Shown here: positions 36,605 through 46,526 of the stretch, piece after piece
Position numbering within the stretch: the stretch's first letter is position 1
How the letters are laid out: each line of letters opens with the position of its first letter
Source: Serpentinicella alkaliphila
Lineage (GTDB): Bacteria > Bacillota > Clostridia > Peptostreptococcales > Natronincolaceae
Assembly: GCF_018141405.1 (NCBI RefSeq)
Contig: NZ_CP058648.1
Location: forward strand, 635,001 to 699,000
Length of the DNA: 64,000 bases
Direction of reading: 5' to 3'
Position numbers and translations under genes: made by a program
Notes under the pieces: generated by a model
The model's input: the letters and a program-made list of their open reading frames with translations, nothing else
The model's database searches: none
What the model was told of the DNA's origin: nothing

Positions 36605-37075
36605 CTACCATAAATTTACCACTACATAACTTAATATAAACATACCTAAACCAGCTATTGATGTTCCTATAGCAATTGCTGGGAAAGCATATTTAAAAGG
36701 TATATTAAATAGTATTGCAGCTAAGCAACCACTATATACTCCTGTAGTCGGCAATGGTACTGCTACAAATAACATTAAGCCTATAACTTTATATTTTTTA
36801 ATTCTATCACTCTTCCTTAAGGTTCGTCTAACTGCTTTATTAATAAAAAATTTGAATAGCCTTACTTTTTTAAAGTAATTAGCAATAGGTTTTATTAACA
36901 TTAGTAAAAAGGGTACAGGCAATATACTCCCAATAATACTTAATATTGTTGCATGAATAGGATTCATCCCTAGGGAAACCCCTATTGGAATAGCTGCCCT
37001 TAATTCCATTAATGGCATAGCTGCTATTAATATTATTAACAGTTCTTTATTTATTAGCTCAAATAATGTTTCCAA
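36605..37075 (-). CDS. Small multidrug export family protein (COG2426)
   Basis: A 156-residue membrane protein with four or five hydrophobic helices and the family segments MELRAAIPIGVSLGMNP (about 22-38) and VAVPLPTTGVYSGCLAA (about 104-120). The family name comes from distant similarity to small drug exporters; the true substrate is unknown. It lies upstream of the metK riboswitch on the same strand, with only the riboswitch between. Confidence 0.8.
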   Translation of the reverse strand: METLFELINKELLIILIAAMPLMELRAAIPIGVSLGMNPIHATILSIIGSILPVPFLLMLIKPIANYFKKVRLFKFFINKAVRRTLRKSDRIKKYKVIGLMLFVAVPLPTTGVYSGCLAAILFNIPFKYAFPAIAIGTSIAGLGMFILSYVVVNLW

Positions 37076-37122
37076 AGCATCCCCTCCATTTTTACTATTA
37101 TATTAAGGGGGATATCAAAAAA

Positions 37123-37153
37123 GAAATAAGACTCCATTTTTAGAGCCTTATTT
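37123..37153 (-). terminator. Terminator of the GerMN lipoprotein gene
   Basis: GAAATAAG-CTC pairs with GAG-CTTATTTC around an 8-base loop with one unpaired base. Six T follow on the minus strand. Confidence 0.75.
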
Positions 37154-37177
37154 CATAAGAATTTATATTTGTTTATA

Positions 37178-37717
37178 TCATCTTCCTATTGGCGTATCAA
37201 TACTTATATGTCCCATTAAAGTTTCTCTTTTACTACCATCTACAAGTATTTGTACCTTATCAATACCTTCAATCTCTGTTAATGTATATACAATTTGAGA
37301 TATTATAGCTATTTCCTGTAACGAACCACCTACTGAATTTAGTCCTTCACTAGATAAATTTACATATGCTATATTATTTGATGTCTCAACACTTATAACT
37401 TTAATATCCTGTATCATAGTAGTTATTTCTTCTTCCTCAGGGTCTTTTTGAAGCTCAGCAATTACCGCTTCTTCTAAGGATTCTTTTCCTATTTTAACTA
37501 CCCTTTGTGTCGGAATTAATTGCTCTCCGCTTCCTGTCATAATGTACTCTTCACTTACATAATAAACAGTTGCCTCTACCTCTTCACTCTCTTGTGGATC
37601 AGGGTCCACTACAACATCATTTCCGTTTGGGGGTGGATTATCCTTTTTAGTAGAACATGCGGCTAAACTAAAAACTATTATAAAAATTAATAACAAAGCT
37701 CCTAATTTTTTAAACAT
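37178..37717 (-). CDS. GerMN-domain lipoprotein
   Basis: A 179-residue lipoprotein with lipobox SLAAC near residue 21, an acidic linker (about 25-48) and a GerMN domain (about 49-178) ending in IVYTLTEIEGIDKVQILVDGSK. GerMN domains are extracytoplasmic and occur in spore germination protein GerM and in lipoproteins beside two-component systems such as LpqB. It lies just downstream of the kinase gene on the same strand, so it may assist that sensor. Confidence 0.85.
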   Translation of the reverse strand: MFKKLGALLLIFIIVFSLAACSTKKDNPPPNGNDVVVDPDPQESEEVEATVYYVSEEYIMTGSGEQLIPTQRVVKIGKESLEEAVIAELQKDPEEEEITTMIQDIKVISVETSNNIAYVNLSSEGLNSVGGSLQEIAIISQIVYTLTEIEGIDKVQILVDGSKRETLMGHISIDTPIGR

Positions 37718-37807
37718 TATTATGCTCCTCTCTTTTTGTTTATAATTTATTGTACATTTATATTATAAAACTCAAATTTAAAGTTAGTATAAAGAATTGT
37801 AAAGAAA

Positions 37808-39216
37808 TTATAAAGATTCTCTAAAAGATTTTTTAGGAATTTTAATTATTATTTTAGTCCCTTTTCCAAGTTCACTTTCTACCCCAATAGTCCATTTATG
37901 AACAGAAATAATTCTGCTAACAATTGATAAACCAATCCCTGCTCCACCTGTATCCCGTGACCTTGAAAAATCACTCCTATAAAATTTCTCAAATATTAAA
38001 TCTAAATCCTTCTTTTCTATTCCTACCCCATTATCTTCAACAATAACAAAGTAATCTTCTTTTTCTTTTTTATCATAAATCTTAACATATGAAAAACTTT
38101 TTTAACATCCATATATTTAATTGCATTATCAATAAGATTTATAAGTACCTCTATTATATTTTGTTCATCACAGCTAACACTTATTTTATCATTTATGCTA
38201 ATATCTATTTTAACCTGTAATTTTTCAGCAAGTGGATATATTACTTTATTTGAGTTGTTAATAAGTTTTTGTATAGGGACAAATTCTTTGTTAATGCCGA
38301 CCTCTTCAATTTTAGTAAGGTTTAATAGGGATTTAACAAGACTAGCCAATCTGTCAATTTCACTATCCATATCCCTTAAATATTCTTTATATACTGCTAT
38401 GTCATTTTCACCATATAAAAGAGAGTCAATCAATGCTTTCATAGAAGCTAAGGGGGTCCTTAGTTCATGGGACACATCTCCAATAAACTGCATTCTTCCC
38501 CTATCTATACGCTGTAGCTCTTTACTCATTTTATTAAAATTTTCTGATAGCTTTCCAATTTCATCTTTAGAAGTAATATTGACTTCCTCACCTAAATTAC
38601 CTTGGCCAATTAAAATGGCCACTCTTGAAAGTTCTTCAATTGGCTTTGCCATCCTTCTACTTGCCCAAAGGGCAGCAAGAAAACCTATAAAAGCAGCGCC
38701 AAAGGATAGTCCCATTAATCGTCTTCTAAAATCTTCTATTTGAGTAAAGGGCTCATCCATAGATGTCGAAATTAGCACTGCACCTAGTACAAATCTATCT
38801 TCACCTCTAGCCTCTATTATAGGAACTGCCGTATGCAGTATATTCTTTTCCTGAAAATAGTAGCCCTGTCTCTCCTCTTTAATTAAAGCACCCCTTATTT
38901 CAGCATTATTAATTTGACTACCTTCAAAATAATTAAAACTATCTGAGATGACTAACATATTATTATCTGTGACTATAACACGGCCATCCATAGGTATAGG
39001 GTATTGTTTAATCGCCATCTTTAACTCAATTAAATCATTGATATTAGTCCTAGCAATATTTGATAGTATATTTGCGGTCTTTAATTGATTCATTTCAATG
39101 TCTCTAAAGATGGTAGTTCTCATATTTGCAGTAGATAAGTAGTTTACTAATAGCAAAGGGACCATTATTAAGACAATATATATGATCATAAGCTTTCGTC
39201 TAATTGTTGCTAACAA
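37808..39216 (-). pseudogene. Sensor histidine kinase, frameshifted in the ATPase domain
   Basis: The intact part (38023-39216) has two membrane helices (about 8-28 and 170-190) around an extracytoplasmic sensor, a HAMP domain, and the HisKA box FIGDVSHELRTPLASMKALI. The N box begins (LIDNAIKYMDVKK) and then the frame changes. A second frame continues with YDKKEKEDYFVIVEDNGVGIEKKDLDLIFEKF and GGAGIGLSIV down to a stop at 37808. One lost base in the A6 or T5 run at 38092-38103 explains it. With the base restored it would be a normal kinase of about 469 residues. The start is TTG, with AGGAGGG inside the end of the regulator gene. Either a recent mutation or a sequencing error. Confidence 0.88.
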
Positions 39217-39219
39217 AAT

Positions 39220-39909
39220 TTAATCCCTCCTAAAATAATAGCCTACTCCCCATTTTGTCTGAATCATAGGAATTTCCTCATCATCTGGATCCTTAAGCTT
39301 TTCCCTAAGGTTTTTAATATGAACGTCTATAGTTCTTGTATCATAACATGGTTCACCCCAAATTATTTGAAATATTTCTTCTCTAGGAAATATTCTCCCC
39401 TTATTTCTTATTAGTAGCTCTAATATCTCAAATTCTTTTGGAGTCAAATCTATTTCCTGCCCATCCTTTTTCACTGACCTATAATTAACATTTACATGCA
39501 AATCTCCAGCAGCATATTCTCCTTCCACCTTATCAACTAGACTCGTTTTTGACTCCAATCGCCTTTTTATAGCTCTTATTCTTGCAATTAACTCCCTAGT
39601 ATTAAAGGGCTTAGTCATGTAATCATCAGCCCCTAGCTCCAAACCTAGAATTTTATCTATATCACTATCTCTAGCTGTAAGCATAATTATTGGTACATTA
39701 CTTTTTTGCCTTATAATTCTACACAAACTAATACCATCGATTTTGGGAAGCATTAAATCAAGAATTATAAAATCGAAGCCATCACTTGCAAAGGTTTTTA
39801 AGGCCTCTTCACCATCATAAACATCAACTACCTTAAACCCTTCTGTCTCTAGACTTTTTTTCAGACCTTTAACTAAAATTTTCTCATCATCAACAAGCAA
39901 AATTTTCAT
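39220..39909 (-). CDS. OmpR/PhoB-family response regulator
   Basis: A 229-residue two-component regulator: receiver domain (MKILLVDDEKILVKGL, phospho-acceptor Asp in FIILDLMLPKIDG, Lys in DYMTKPFN) and a winged-helix DNA-binding domain (about 130-228, with LTPKEFEILELLIRNKG and TIDVHIKNLREKL). The ATG at 39909 is chosen because CAGGAGTG lies just before it. Its stop lies 3 bases before the kinase start. With the kinase broken, its phosphorylation source may be lost. Confidence 0.93.
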   Translation of the reverse strand: MKILLVDDEKILVKGLKKSLETEGFKVVDVYDGEEALKTFASDGFDFIILDLMLPKIDGISLCRIIRQKSNVPIIMLTARDSDIDKILGLELGADDYMTKPFNTRELIARIRAIKRRLESKTSLVDKVEGEYAAGDLHVNVNYRSVKKDGQEIDLTPKEFEILELLIRNKGRIFPREEIFQIIWGEPCYDTRTIDVHIKNLREKLKDPDDEEIPMIQTKWGVGYYFRRD

Positions 39910-40092
39910 TTTTTCACTCCTGTTATTCTTACTTACTCTCAATTATATCATAAGTTATTTCCTTTATATTTTGGGTATATATAGAGCATATCAGTAATTG
40001 TAAAAATATGTTTTTAGTGATACAATAAAACAAATTATTTCCATTTAATTATTATTCCCTTAATTGTATTCATTATATAAAGGAGATATTAT

Positions 40093-41151
40093 ATGCCATT
40101 TATTCCTTTTCACATGCTTGCTTCAGGAATGCGTTTAAAAGAAGACCTCTACAATAATAGTGGTCTTAAACTTTTGCCTAAAGGAACTTTTATTTCAGAT
40201 AATCTAATCGAGTATTTAAATAGGTGGGACCTTCCAGCCATTAATATTGAAAATGATATGGAAGTAATAGATTCTAATATACCTGAAGAAAGCCGACAAA
40301 TCAGTAGAGATCAGGAATATGATAACAGATATATAAGCTCAACAGAAAAAGTTGTACAATTTATCGATGGATTAAGGGGTTGTAGTAAGCTAAAGCTCGA
40401 TGAAATAAGATCAGTTGTCGATGAAATTATGCAATATACAGACATCTATCGCACAATGGATACAATCAACAGATTAAGGCAAGAAGATAAATATACGTAC
40501 CAACACTGTATAAACGTTAGTATCTATTCTATGTTTATAGGCAAATGGCTTAATTTAGAAAAGTCTGCCCTAAAAAAACTTTCATACTCCGCCCTACTTC
40601 ATGATATAGGAAAAGAAAGAATTTCGAAAAATATAATTCAAAAACCCGGAAAACTAACTAATGCTGAATATATCGAAATCAAAAAGCATCCTATTTACGG
40701 ATACGAACTAATTAGGAGTAATACAAAATTCAGTTTAGATATTGCTATGGGTGTACTACAGCATCATGAAAAAGAAGATGGTTCTGGTTACCCTTTAGGT
40801 CTTTCAGGCAAAAGCATTCACCTATTTGGTAAGATAATTGCCGTTGCAGATATTTTTGATGCCATGACATCAGAAAGGGCATATAAAGGAAAGCAGTCTC
40901 CATTTAGAACAGCTGAGCAGCTTCAAGAGAATTCTTTTGGCGAGTTAGACCCATACATAGTTACAACCTTTATTAGAAAACTTGCAGACTTTTATATAGG
41001 GTCTACCGTAGTATTAAATACTGGTGAAGTAGGACAGATAATAATGAAAATTCCTACTAGCCCAACTAGGCCTTTAATCAAATCTAACGAAAAGTATATT
41101 GACCTTAGTAGAAATAGTGACTTATTTATTCAAGATGTGTTAAGTATATAG
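40093..41151 (+). CDS. HD-GYP domain protein (c-di-GMP phosphodiesterase)
   Basis: A 352-residue cytoplasmic protein. The N-terminal about 100 residues contain a DUF3391-like part (LASGMRLKEDLYNNSGLKLLPKGT). The HD-GYP domain spans about 125-300: HCINVSIYS, LLHDIGKERISKNIIQKPGKL, HHEKEDGSGYPLGLSGKSI, and IIAVADIFDAMTSERAY. All metal and GYP residues are present, so it should cleave c-di-GMP. AAAGGAG precedes the ATG. A single-gene unit with its own terminator. With the first-kilobase sensor it makes two HD-GYP proteins in this window. Confidence 0.93.
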   Translation: MPFIPFHMLASGMRLKEDLYNNSGLKLLPKGTFISDNLIEYLNRWDLPAINIENDMEVIDSNIPEESRQISRDQEYDNRYISSTEKVVQFIDGLRGCSKLKLDEIRSVVDEIMQYTDIYRTMDTINRLRQEDKYTYQHCINVSIYSMFIGKWLNLEKSALKKLSYSALLHDIGKERISKNIIQKPGKLTNAEYIEIKKHPIYGYELIRSNTKFSLDIAMGVLQHHEKEDGSGYPLGLSGKSIHLFGKIIAVADIFDAMTSERAYKGKQSPFRTAEQLQENSFGELDPYIVTTFIRKLADFYIGSTVVLNTGEVGQIIMKIPTSPTRPLIKSNEKYIDLSRNSDLFIQDVLSI

Positions 41152-41164
41152 GCATGATAAGACA

Positions 41165-41191
41165 GAAATACAGGGTTTTGCCCTGTATTTC
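41165..41191. terminator. Bidirectional terminator between the HD-GYP gene and fic
   Basis: GAAATACAGGG (41165-41175) pairs perfectly with CCCTGTATTTC (41181-41191) around TTTTG. It serves both converging genes. Confidence 0.82.
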
Positions 41192-41196
41192 TTAAC

Positions 41197-42090
41197 TTAC
41201 AATTTATCTATCAAATCATAGAATCTATAAATTGTATTCCTTTTCTTATCATCAGCATAAATTTTACCAGATTCAAGTAATTTATTAGTATATCTTTTAG
41301 CAATATTATAACTTATACCTAAATCATCTTTCATACCATTTACTGTGAAAATTGGTTTTTTAAAGATAAATAAAATCGTATCTAAGCTTATCTTCACTTT
41401 CTTAGCAAAATCTATTAATATATTGTACATATTTTCGATATCCAGTAGTTTTGCTATATATTTTTCCGCTTGTTTTATTGATGCGTGTAGGTAAAAAATT
41501 ATCCATTCTTTCCACTTTGGGTTCTCAGTCCTTAAACCGTTTAATAGTACATAGTACTTATACTTATTCTTTTCGAGTTCCTCACTTACAAAAAATGTTG
41601 GATGAGTAATTACTTTTTTATCTAACAGATAAATAATTATTAATATTCTACCTAATCTTCCGTTACAATCTAAGAATGGATGAATAGTTTCAAATTGACC
41701 ATGTATTATAGCTGCTCTTGATAAAACTCCAAAATTATCTTCGAATTCGTCATTAATATATTTTTCTAAATTACTCATATACTGAGTAACAAATTGAGGT
41801 TCTGGAGGTATATATGTAGCATCTTCTATTTTTGTTGTGGGACCAATAAAATTTTGTACCTTCCTGTATTCACTAGGACTTCTAGTTTTTACTCTACTTT
41901 CCCTTAATATAACTTTATGTAATCTTAGAAACATTCTAGTAGAAATAGGTATTTCCTTAAGTAGATCTTCAGCACAGAGCTAAACTTTTCAACTTTAGCC
42001 CTTGCATCATTTTCTAACTTTAGTATATCAATAAGATCTTTATCAGAAATATTAATAGGCAAAAATTTTGGTTTAATGGCTTTTTTATAC
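41197..42090 (-). pseudogene. Fic family AMP-transferase-like gene, decayed
   Basis: The readable C-terminal part (41197-41934, 245 residues) holds the Fic fold with IHPFLDCNGRLGR at 84-96 of that part, plus a winged-helix tail. The core normally reads HPFxxGNGRxxR, so Cys replaces Gly. Upstream the coding similarity goes on in a second frame (KPKFLPINISDKDLIDILKLENDARAKV), joined by one missing base near 41966-41976, and another missing base in an A6 run (42081-42086) cuts it from an ATG at 42118. The usual inhibitory motif SSKIEGT is not present, as if that region were deleted. Most likely an inactive gene. Confidence 0.75.
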
Positions 42091-42118
42091 GAACACCCCT
42101 TTGAATATAATTATACAT

Positions 42119-42552
42119 CTTTATATTATTTATCAATATTTATATTATTTTGAAATAAATTATATTGTTTTGTAGTTTTATTTTTATAATACACGTATTA
42201 TTACTAACTTTACAATTCTTAATCGAAACTTATTTATACTTTAAGGGGCTTTCTTAATTCGTTGTTCACTACTTCCAATCAATATGGCCTATTATGCCTC
42301 TCCATAAGCTTTTATACTTGGTAACCTATTTCGATATGTAAAAGTTACAAAAACTAACAATAAGGCCAATTAACTAGCCTCTAATCTTACAGTAATCATG
42401 TATTTTTAAGAATTAAACAATAAAAATTGCTAACTATTTCTTTTAATTAAAGTAATGCAATTCAAATTAATCTGATAAATTTTTTTATACGAATCAATAA
42501 ATACAAAATATTAATCAATAATACCCTTTAACTGTATTATTTACAGAAATAA
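42119..42552. other. AT-rich interval with no recognisable feature
   Basis: About 430 bases without an open frame of interest, a recognisable RNA or an obvious repeat. It lies between the decayed fic gene and the fabZ terminator, and may contain remains of genes lost with fic. Confidence 0.5.
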
Positions 42553-42585
42553 AAGAAGATATTACTTTAATAATAATATCTTCTT
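42553..42585 (-). terminator. Terminator of the mbl-flgF-flgG-flgJ-fabZ unit
   Basis: AAGAAGATATTA (42553-42564) pairs perfectly with TAATATCTTCTT (42574-42585) close behind the fabZ stop; the minus strand continues TTATTTC. Confidence 0.75.
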
Positions 42586-42590
42586 CTTGA

Positions 42591-43028
42591 TTACTGATTT
42601 GGATTAATTAAAGCAAATGATAAAGTAGCAGAACAAGCTAATTCGTTATCTACAGTCGCTTTCACTTCTGCCTTTCCGATGCCTCTTCTTAAGGATATCA
42701 TTTCGATTTCAAGTCTCAATACATCACCTGGTACAACTTGTCTTCTAAATTTACAGTTATCGATTCCAACAAATACCCCAAGCTTACCTCTATTTTCTTC
42801 TAGCTCCATACAACATACTCCTGCAACTTGAGCTAAGGCCTCAGTCATTAAAACTCCTGGCATTATAGGATTTCCTGGAAAGTGGCCTTGAAAAAAAGGT
42901 TCGTTAAAAGTAACATTTTTAATTCCAACTGCTCTTTTTCCCGGTTCTAATTCAATTATTTTATCAACTAACAAAAAAGGATATCTATGAGGAATTCTTT
43001 TTTGTATTTCTATATTATTCAATTCCAT
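42591..43028 (-). CDS. fabZ: 3-hydroxyacyl-ACP dehydratase FabZ
   Basis: A 145-residue hot-dog-fold enzyme of fatty-acid elongation that removes water from 3-hydroxyacyl-ACP. The active-site His is in [21 protein letters not shown], which also carries the catalytic Glu. [14 protein letters not shown] at the N-terminus is the FabZ signature. It lies 5 bases after flgJ, so it is co-transcribed with flagellar rod genes; Bacillus subtilis also keeps fabZ close to flhP. Confidence 0.96.
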   Translation of the reverse strand: MELNNIEIQKRIPHRYPFLLVDKIIELEPGKRAVGIKNVTFNEPFFQGHFPGNPIMPGVLMTEALAQVAGVCCMELEENRGKLGVFVGIDNCKFRRQVVPGDVLRLEIEMISLRRGIGKAEVKATVDNELACSATLSFALINPNQ

Positions 43029-43033
43029 CTACA

Positions 43034-43348
43034 CTACTCCTTTCTCATATTCCTGGAAAGCTGTTTATATAACTGTTGGGCTAGACCTACGCCTTGCCCT
43101 TTAGTCATTTCTTCTGCTAGCTTTTCGTCCTGCATTGACTCAAATATTTCTCTAGCATAGCTTTTTTCAACTAAATCACTGTGAGAAATAGTACTACGCA
43201 TTTGTTTCAACATGAGGTTTACAAAAATTGCCTCAAAATCTTTACAAGCCTGCATCATCTTCTTCTCATCATCAGACTTAATTTCACGATTAAGCTTATC
43301 AGTAGGCTCTTTAATTATATGTTGTCCAAACATTTCATTTATTTTCAT
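43034..43348 (-). CDS. flgJ: Flagellar rod-binding protein (FlgJ N-terminal type)
   Basis: A 104-residue protein consisting only of the rod-binding domain: KKMMQACKDFEAIFVNLMLKQMRSTI and YAREIFESMQDEKLAEEMTKGQGVGLAQQLYKQL. It lacks the muramidase half found in Proteobacteria, as is usual for Firmicutes. It helps assemble the rod. Between flgG and fabZ on the same strand. Confidence 0.9.
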   Translation of the reverse strand: MKINEMFGQHIIKEPTDKLNREIKSDDEKKMMQACKDFEAIFVNLMLKQMRSTISHSDLVEKSYAREIFESMQDEKLAEEMTKGQGVGLAQQLYKQLSRNMRKE

Positions 43349-43376
43349 AATATCACCATCTTAGCAATAAATTATG

Positions 43377-44171
43377 TTATCTTCTTAGATTATTAGCCAT
43401 TCCCAACATTTCATCTGCTGTTTGGATAGTTTTAGAACTGATTTCATATGCCCTTTGAGCACTAATCATTCTAACCATTTCATCAACAATTTGAACGTTT
43501 GATGTTTCTAAATAGTATTGAAGAATATTACTAGTTCTACCTTCATCCTCCATAGGGATTTCATCCCCAGATGCGGCAGTTGATTTATATAGATTACGCC
43601 CTACAGCTTCTAGTCCAGCAGGGTTTAAAAATTTTACTAATTTAATCGTAGCAATTTCTTCAAACTCACCATCTTCATTTTTTACCATAACTACACCACT
43701 GTCTGTTATAGTTAAGTCGGTCATACCCTGTTGTAATATAATTTCATCATCAAAATCAGATAATACTGTGTATCCTTCTGATGTAACTATTTTCAGTTCT
43801 TCACTATCTACACTTAAATTAAAGTTACCATCTCTTGTGTAGAAAAAGTCTCCGTTCGGCCCTTGAATTGCAAAAAATCCTTCTCCATCTATTGCTAAAT
43901 CCAATGGTCTATCAGTTCTGTCTAAATTACCTGATGTAAAAAGTCTAGAAGTGGCTGCAGGCATAACCCCATGTCCTACCTGCAAATTAACTGGACTACC
44001 ATTCCCTTGACTTAGGGTAGGCTTTTTTAAATTTGCATATAGTAAATCCTTAAACTCAACCTTTTGCTTTTTAAATGCAGTTGTATTAACATTTGCTAAG
44101 TTATTTGATATTGTATCAATATTTAATTGTTGTGCCTTCATTCCAGATGCAGCAGTCCATAAAGCTCTCAT
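43377..44171 (-). CDS. flgG: Flagellar distal rod protein FlgG (FlhP-like)
   Basis: A 264-residue rod protein: N-terminal MRALWTAASGMKAQQLNIDTISNNLANVNTTAFKKQ and C-terminal SNVQIVDEMVRMISAQRAYEISSKTIQTADEMLGMANNLRR are textbook FlgG. It builds the distal rod and is exported through the flagellar channel. It follows the FlgF-type gene by 15 bases, matching the Bacillus mbl-flhO-flhP order. Confidence 0.94.
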   Translation of the reverse strand: MRALWTAASGMKAQQLNIDTISNNLANVNTTAFKKQKVEFKDLLYANLKKPTLSQGNGSPVNLQVGHGVMPAATSRLFTSGNLDRTDRPLDLAIDGEGFFAIQGPNGDFFYTRDGNFNLSVDSEELKIVTSEGYTVLSDFDDEIILQQGMTDLTITDSGVVMVKNEDGEFEEIATIKLVKFLNPAGLEAVGRNLYKSTAASGDEIPMEDEGRTSNILQYYLETSNVQIVDEMVRMISAQRAYEISSKTIQTADEMLGMANNLRR

Positions 44172-44186
44172 GATTTAAACCTCCCT

Positions 44187-45263
44187 TTACAACTTACCAA
44201 TTTCATTGGCTGCCTTTTGCAAAATCTCATCATATGATCTAATTACCTTTTGATTTGATTCATACAGCCTTAAAATATTTATCATATTAACCATTTCTTC
44301 TATAGGGTTAATATTTGACCCCTCTAAGAAACCTTGAATTACTTTCCCTTCAAATTCTTCAATTTCCAAAGTCTTACTTTCATCCATATAATAAAGGTTT
44401 TCTCCGTACTTTCTTAAATCATGAAGATTTTTTATCCCTACTAAATTAATCTGGTCAACTACCTCATTATTAACAACTACTTCTCCATTTAGGCCTAGTT
44501 GAAAATCCTTAGAGTCTAAAAGTATGGAGCCATATTGACCTAATAATAAATAACCTTCTGTCGTAACAATCTCACCATTGTTATTTAGTGTAAAATTACC
44601 ATCTCTAGTATACATAATCCCCTGTGGAGTTTGTACTTGAAAAAAACCATTTCCTTCAATTGCAAAATCTAAGGGGTTTCCAGTTTCCTCGAAGCTTCCT
44701 TGCCTGAACTTAGTTTGAATTCTATCTAGTCTAAGCCCACTATTTATCGTCCCTATGACACCTCTAGGTGGAACCTTAACTAAGTCACCTACCTGTTGTC
44801 CATTGACCATAACTTGTCCCTTGTCATTTATGTCAACATTTCCTTGACCAACGAATACTCTACTACCTTGCTGGCTTAGTATATAGTTTCCTTCTGAGAA
44901 ATTTGGGTTTCCATCAGAATCTCTAACAAAAGTTCTTAGATAGCCTTCTTCATCTATAGAAAATAAAGTTGACCTACTAAAGCTTACCCCATTTAGACTA
45001 TCAGCTGAAAAAAATCCACCAGTTGTAGATAAACTAAATTCATTACCTGTCTTTTTAACATCAACAAATAATCTATTCTCCACAGATTTATTATCAATTG
45101 AGCCTTTTAATTTATGTAAAAAAACCTCTGGAAACGCCTCTGTAACAACTACATCCTTTTTAAAGCCTGTTGTATTCATATTAGCCATGTTATTTGACGT
45201 AACATCAAGCTTTTTCTGGGATGTTTGCATAGCAGAAGTTGCTGTGTATAAGCCCCTTAGCAT
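44187..45263 (-). CDS. flgF: Flagellar rod protein, FlgF/FlhO-like
   Basis: A 358-residue protein of the FlgF/FlgG family, longer than FlgG through an insert in the central D1 part. It begins MLRGLYTATSAMQTSQKKLDVTSNNMANMNTTGFKK and ends with SNINPIEEMVNMINILRLYESNQKVIRSYDEILQKAANE. It corresponds to FlhO, the proximal-rod protein next to mbl. The ATG at 45263 is preferred over the TTG one codon earlier because GAGGTGAAGG ends close to it. Confidence 0.9.
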   Translation of the reverse strand: MLRGLYTATSAMQTSQKKLDVTSNNMANMNTTGFKKDVVVTEAFPEVFLHKLKGSIDNKSVENRLFVDVKKTGNEFSLSTTGGFFSADSLNGVSFSRSTLFSIDEEGYLRTFVRDSDGNPNFSEGNYILSQQGSRVFVGQGNVDINDKGQVMVNGQQVGDLVKVPPRGVIGTINSGLRLDRIQTKFRQGSFEETGNPLDFAIEGNGFFQVQTPQGIMYTRDGNFTLNNNGEIVTTEGYLLLGQYGSILLDSKDFQLGLNGEVVVNNEVVDQINLVGIKNLHDLRKYGENLYYMDESKTLEIEEFEGKVIQGFLEGSNINPIEEMVNMINILRLYESNQKVIRSYDEILQKAANEIGKL

Positions 45264-45326
45264 CAACCTTCACCTCACATTAAAATCTATATAATATTAT
45301 CGACTATTATACTTTTTTAGTTTAGC

Positions 45327-46343
45327 TTATCCTCTATATCTATTTTTGGTATTTTTTTGCTCTAAAAGGTGAATAGAGTCTAATGCTCTACCAGTTCCTT
45401 TTGCAACACAGGAAACAGCATCTTCTGCAATATATACTGGTATCCCTATTCTCTTCTCGATTAATTTGTTAAGTCCCCACAGTAATGCTCCGCCTCCAGT
45501 CATAACAATGCCATGATCTGCAATATCAGAAGCTAATTCTGGTGGAGTTTTTTCTAAGACAGCATGTACAGCATCTACAATAGCTGAGACATTTTCATCT
45601 AGCGCTTCTAGCATTTCTTCACTATCTACTTCAATATTTACTGGTAGACCAGAAATTAAATTTCTACCTCTAACATTCATCTTAGTTTCTTTATCTCTAG
45701 GATATGCAGCACCTATTTGAATTTTCATATCCTCTGCAGTTCTCTCACCAATCATCACTTTATGTTTCTTTCTCATATAACGAACGATTGCCTCATCAAA
45801 TTTGTCCCCAGCTATTTTTATTGAAGTACTAACTACAATACCACCTAATGAAATAACTGCAACATCAGTTGTTCCCCCACCAATATCTACAATCATATGT
45901 CCTGTTGGTTGAGCAATATCTAATCCAGCCCCTATAGCTGCAGCAATAGGCTCCTCAATCAAATAGGTCATTCTTGCTCCTGCTTCATTAGAAGCATCAA
46001 TTACTGCTCTCTTTTCAACCTCAGTCACTCCACTCGGCACACATACTATTATTTTGGGTTTAAAAAACAATCTTGTTCCCACTGTTTTCCTAATAAAGTA
46101 TTTTAACATTTTTTCTGTAATTTCATAATCAGATATGACACCTTCTCTTAGAGGTCTAATCGCAACAATATTTCCTGGTGTTCTTCCAAGCATATTTCTT
46201 GCATCCTGCCCAACTGACAGTATTTCTCCAGTATTATTATCAATAGCTACAACAGAAGGTTCTTGAAGCACAATACCCTTACCCTTAACAAATACCAATA
46301 CGCTAGCGGTTCCTAAATCAATTCCAATATCCGTACCAAACAT
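45327..46343 (-). CDS. mbl: MreB-like cell-shape protein Mbl
   Basis: A 338-residue bacterial actin: phosphate-1 loop DIGIDLGTASVLVFVKGKG, phosphate-2 loop VDIGGGTTDVAVISLGG, and adenosine loop GIVMTGGGALLWGLNKLI. It forms filaments under the membrane and guides lateral wall synthesis. The position upstream of the FlhO/FlhP-type rod genes and, beyond the insertion, downstream of spoIIID identifies it as the Mbl member of the family. Confidence 0.94.
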   Translation of the reverse strand: MFGTDIGIDLGTASVLVFVKGKGIVLQEPSVVAIDNNTGEILSVGQDARNMLGRTPGNIVAIRPLREGVISDYEITEKMLKYFIRKTVGTRLFFKPKIIVCVPSGVTEVEKRAVIDASNEAGARMTYLIEEPIAAAIGAGLDIAQPTGHMIVDIGGGTTDVAVISLGGIVVSTSIKIAGDKFDEAIVRYMRKKHKVMIGERTAEDMKIQIGAAYPRDKETKMNVRGRNLISGLPVNIEVDSEEMLEALDENVSAIVDAVHAVLEKTPPELASDIADHGIVMTGGGALLWGLNKLIEKRIGIPVYIAEDAVSCVAKGTGRALDSIHLLEQKNTKNRYRG

Positions 46344-46526
46344 TACTTTCCCACCTTTATGATTTTTATATGATGACTGTTATATCTAATGATAAATTTA
46401 TATGGAAGCGAAACAGTCTTTAATTTTTACTATTGTGCCTTAATAAAAGCACCAATAATATTACTTCGATATATTTTTGCAAATTCCTCTAAATATCGAC
46501 TTTTTTTATTATTTTTTTTTAGAAAA

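Noticed and set aside
44187-45263. Second flgG copy
   Set aside because: Its length (358 residues), central insert and place next to mbl fit the FlgF/FlhO type rather than a duplicate FlgG.
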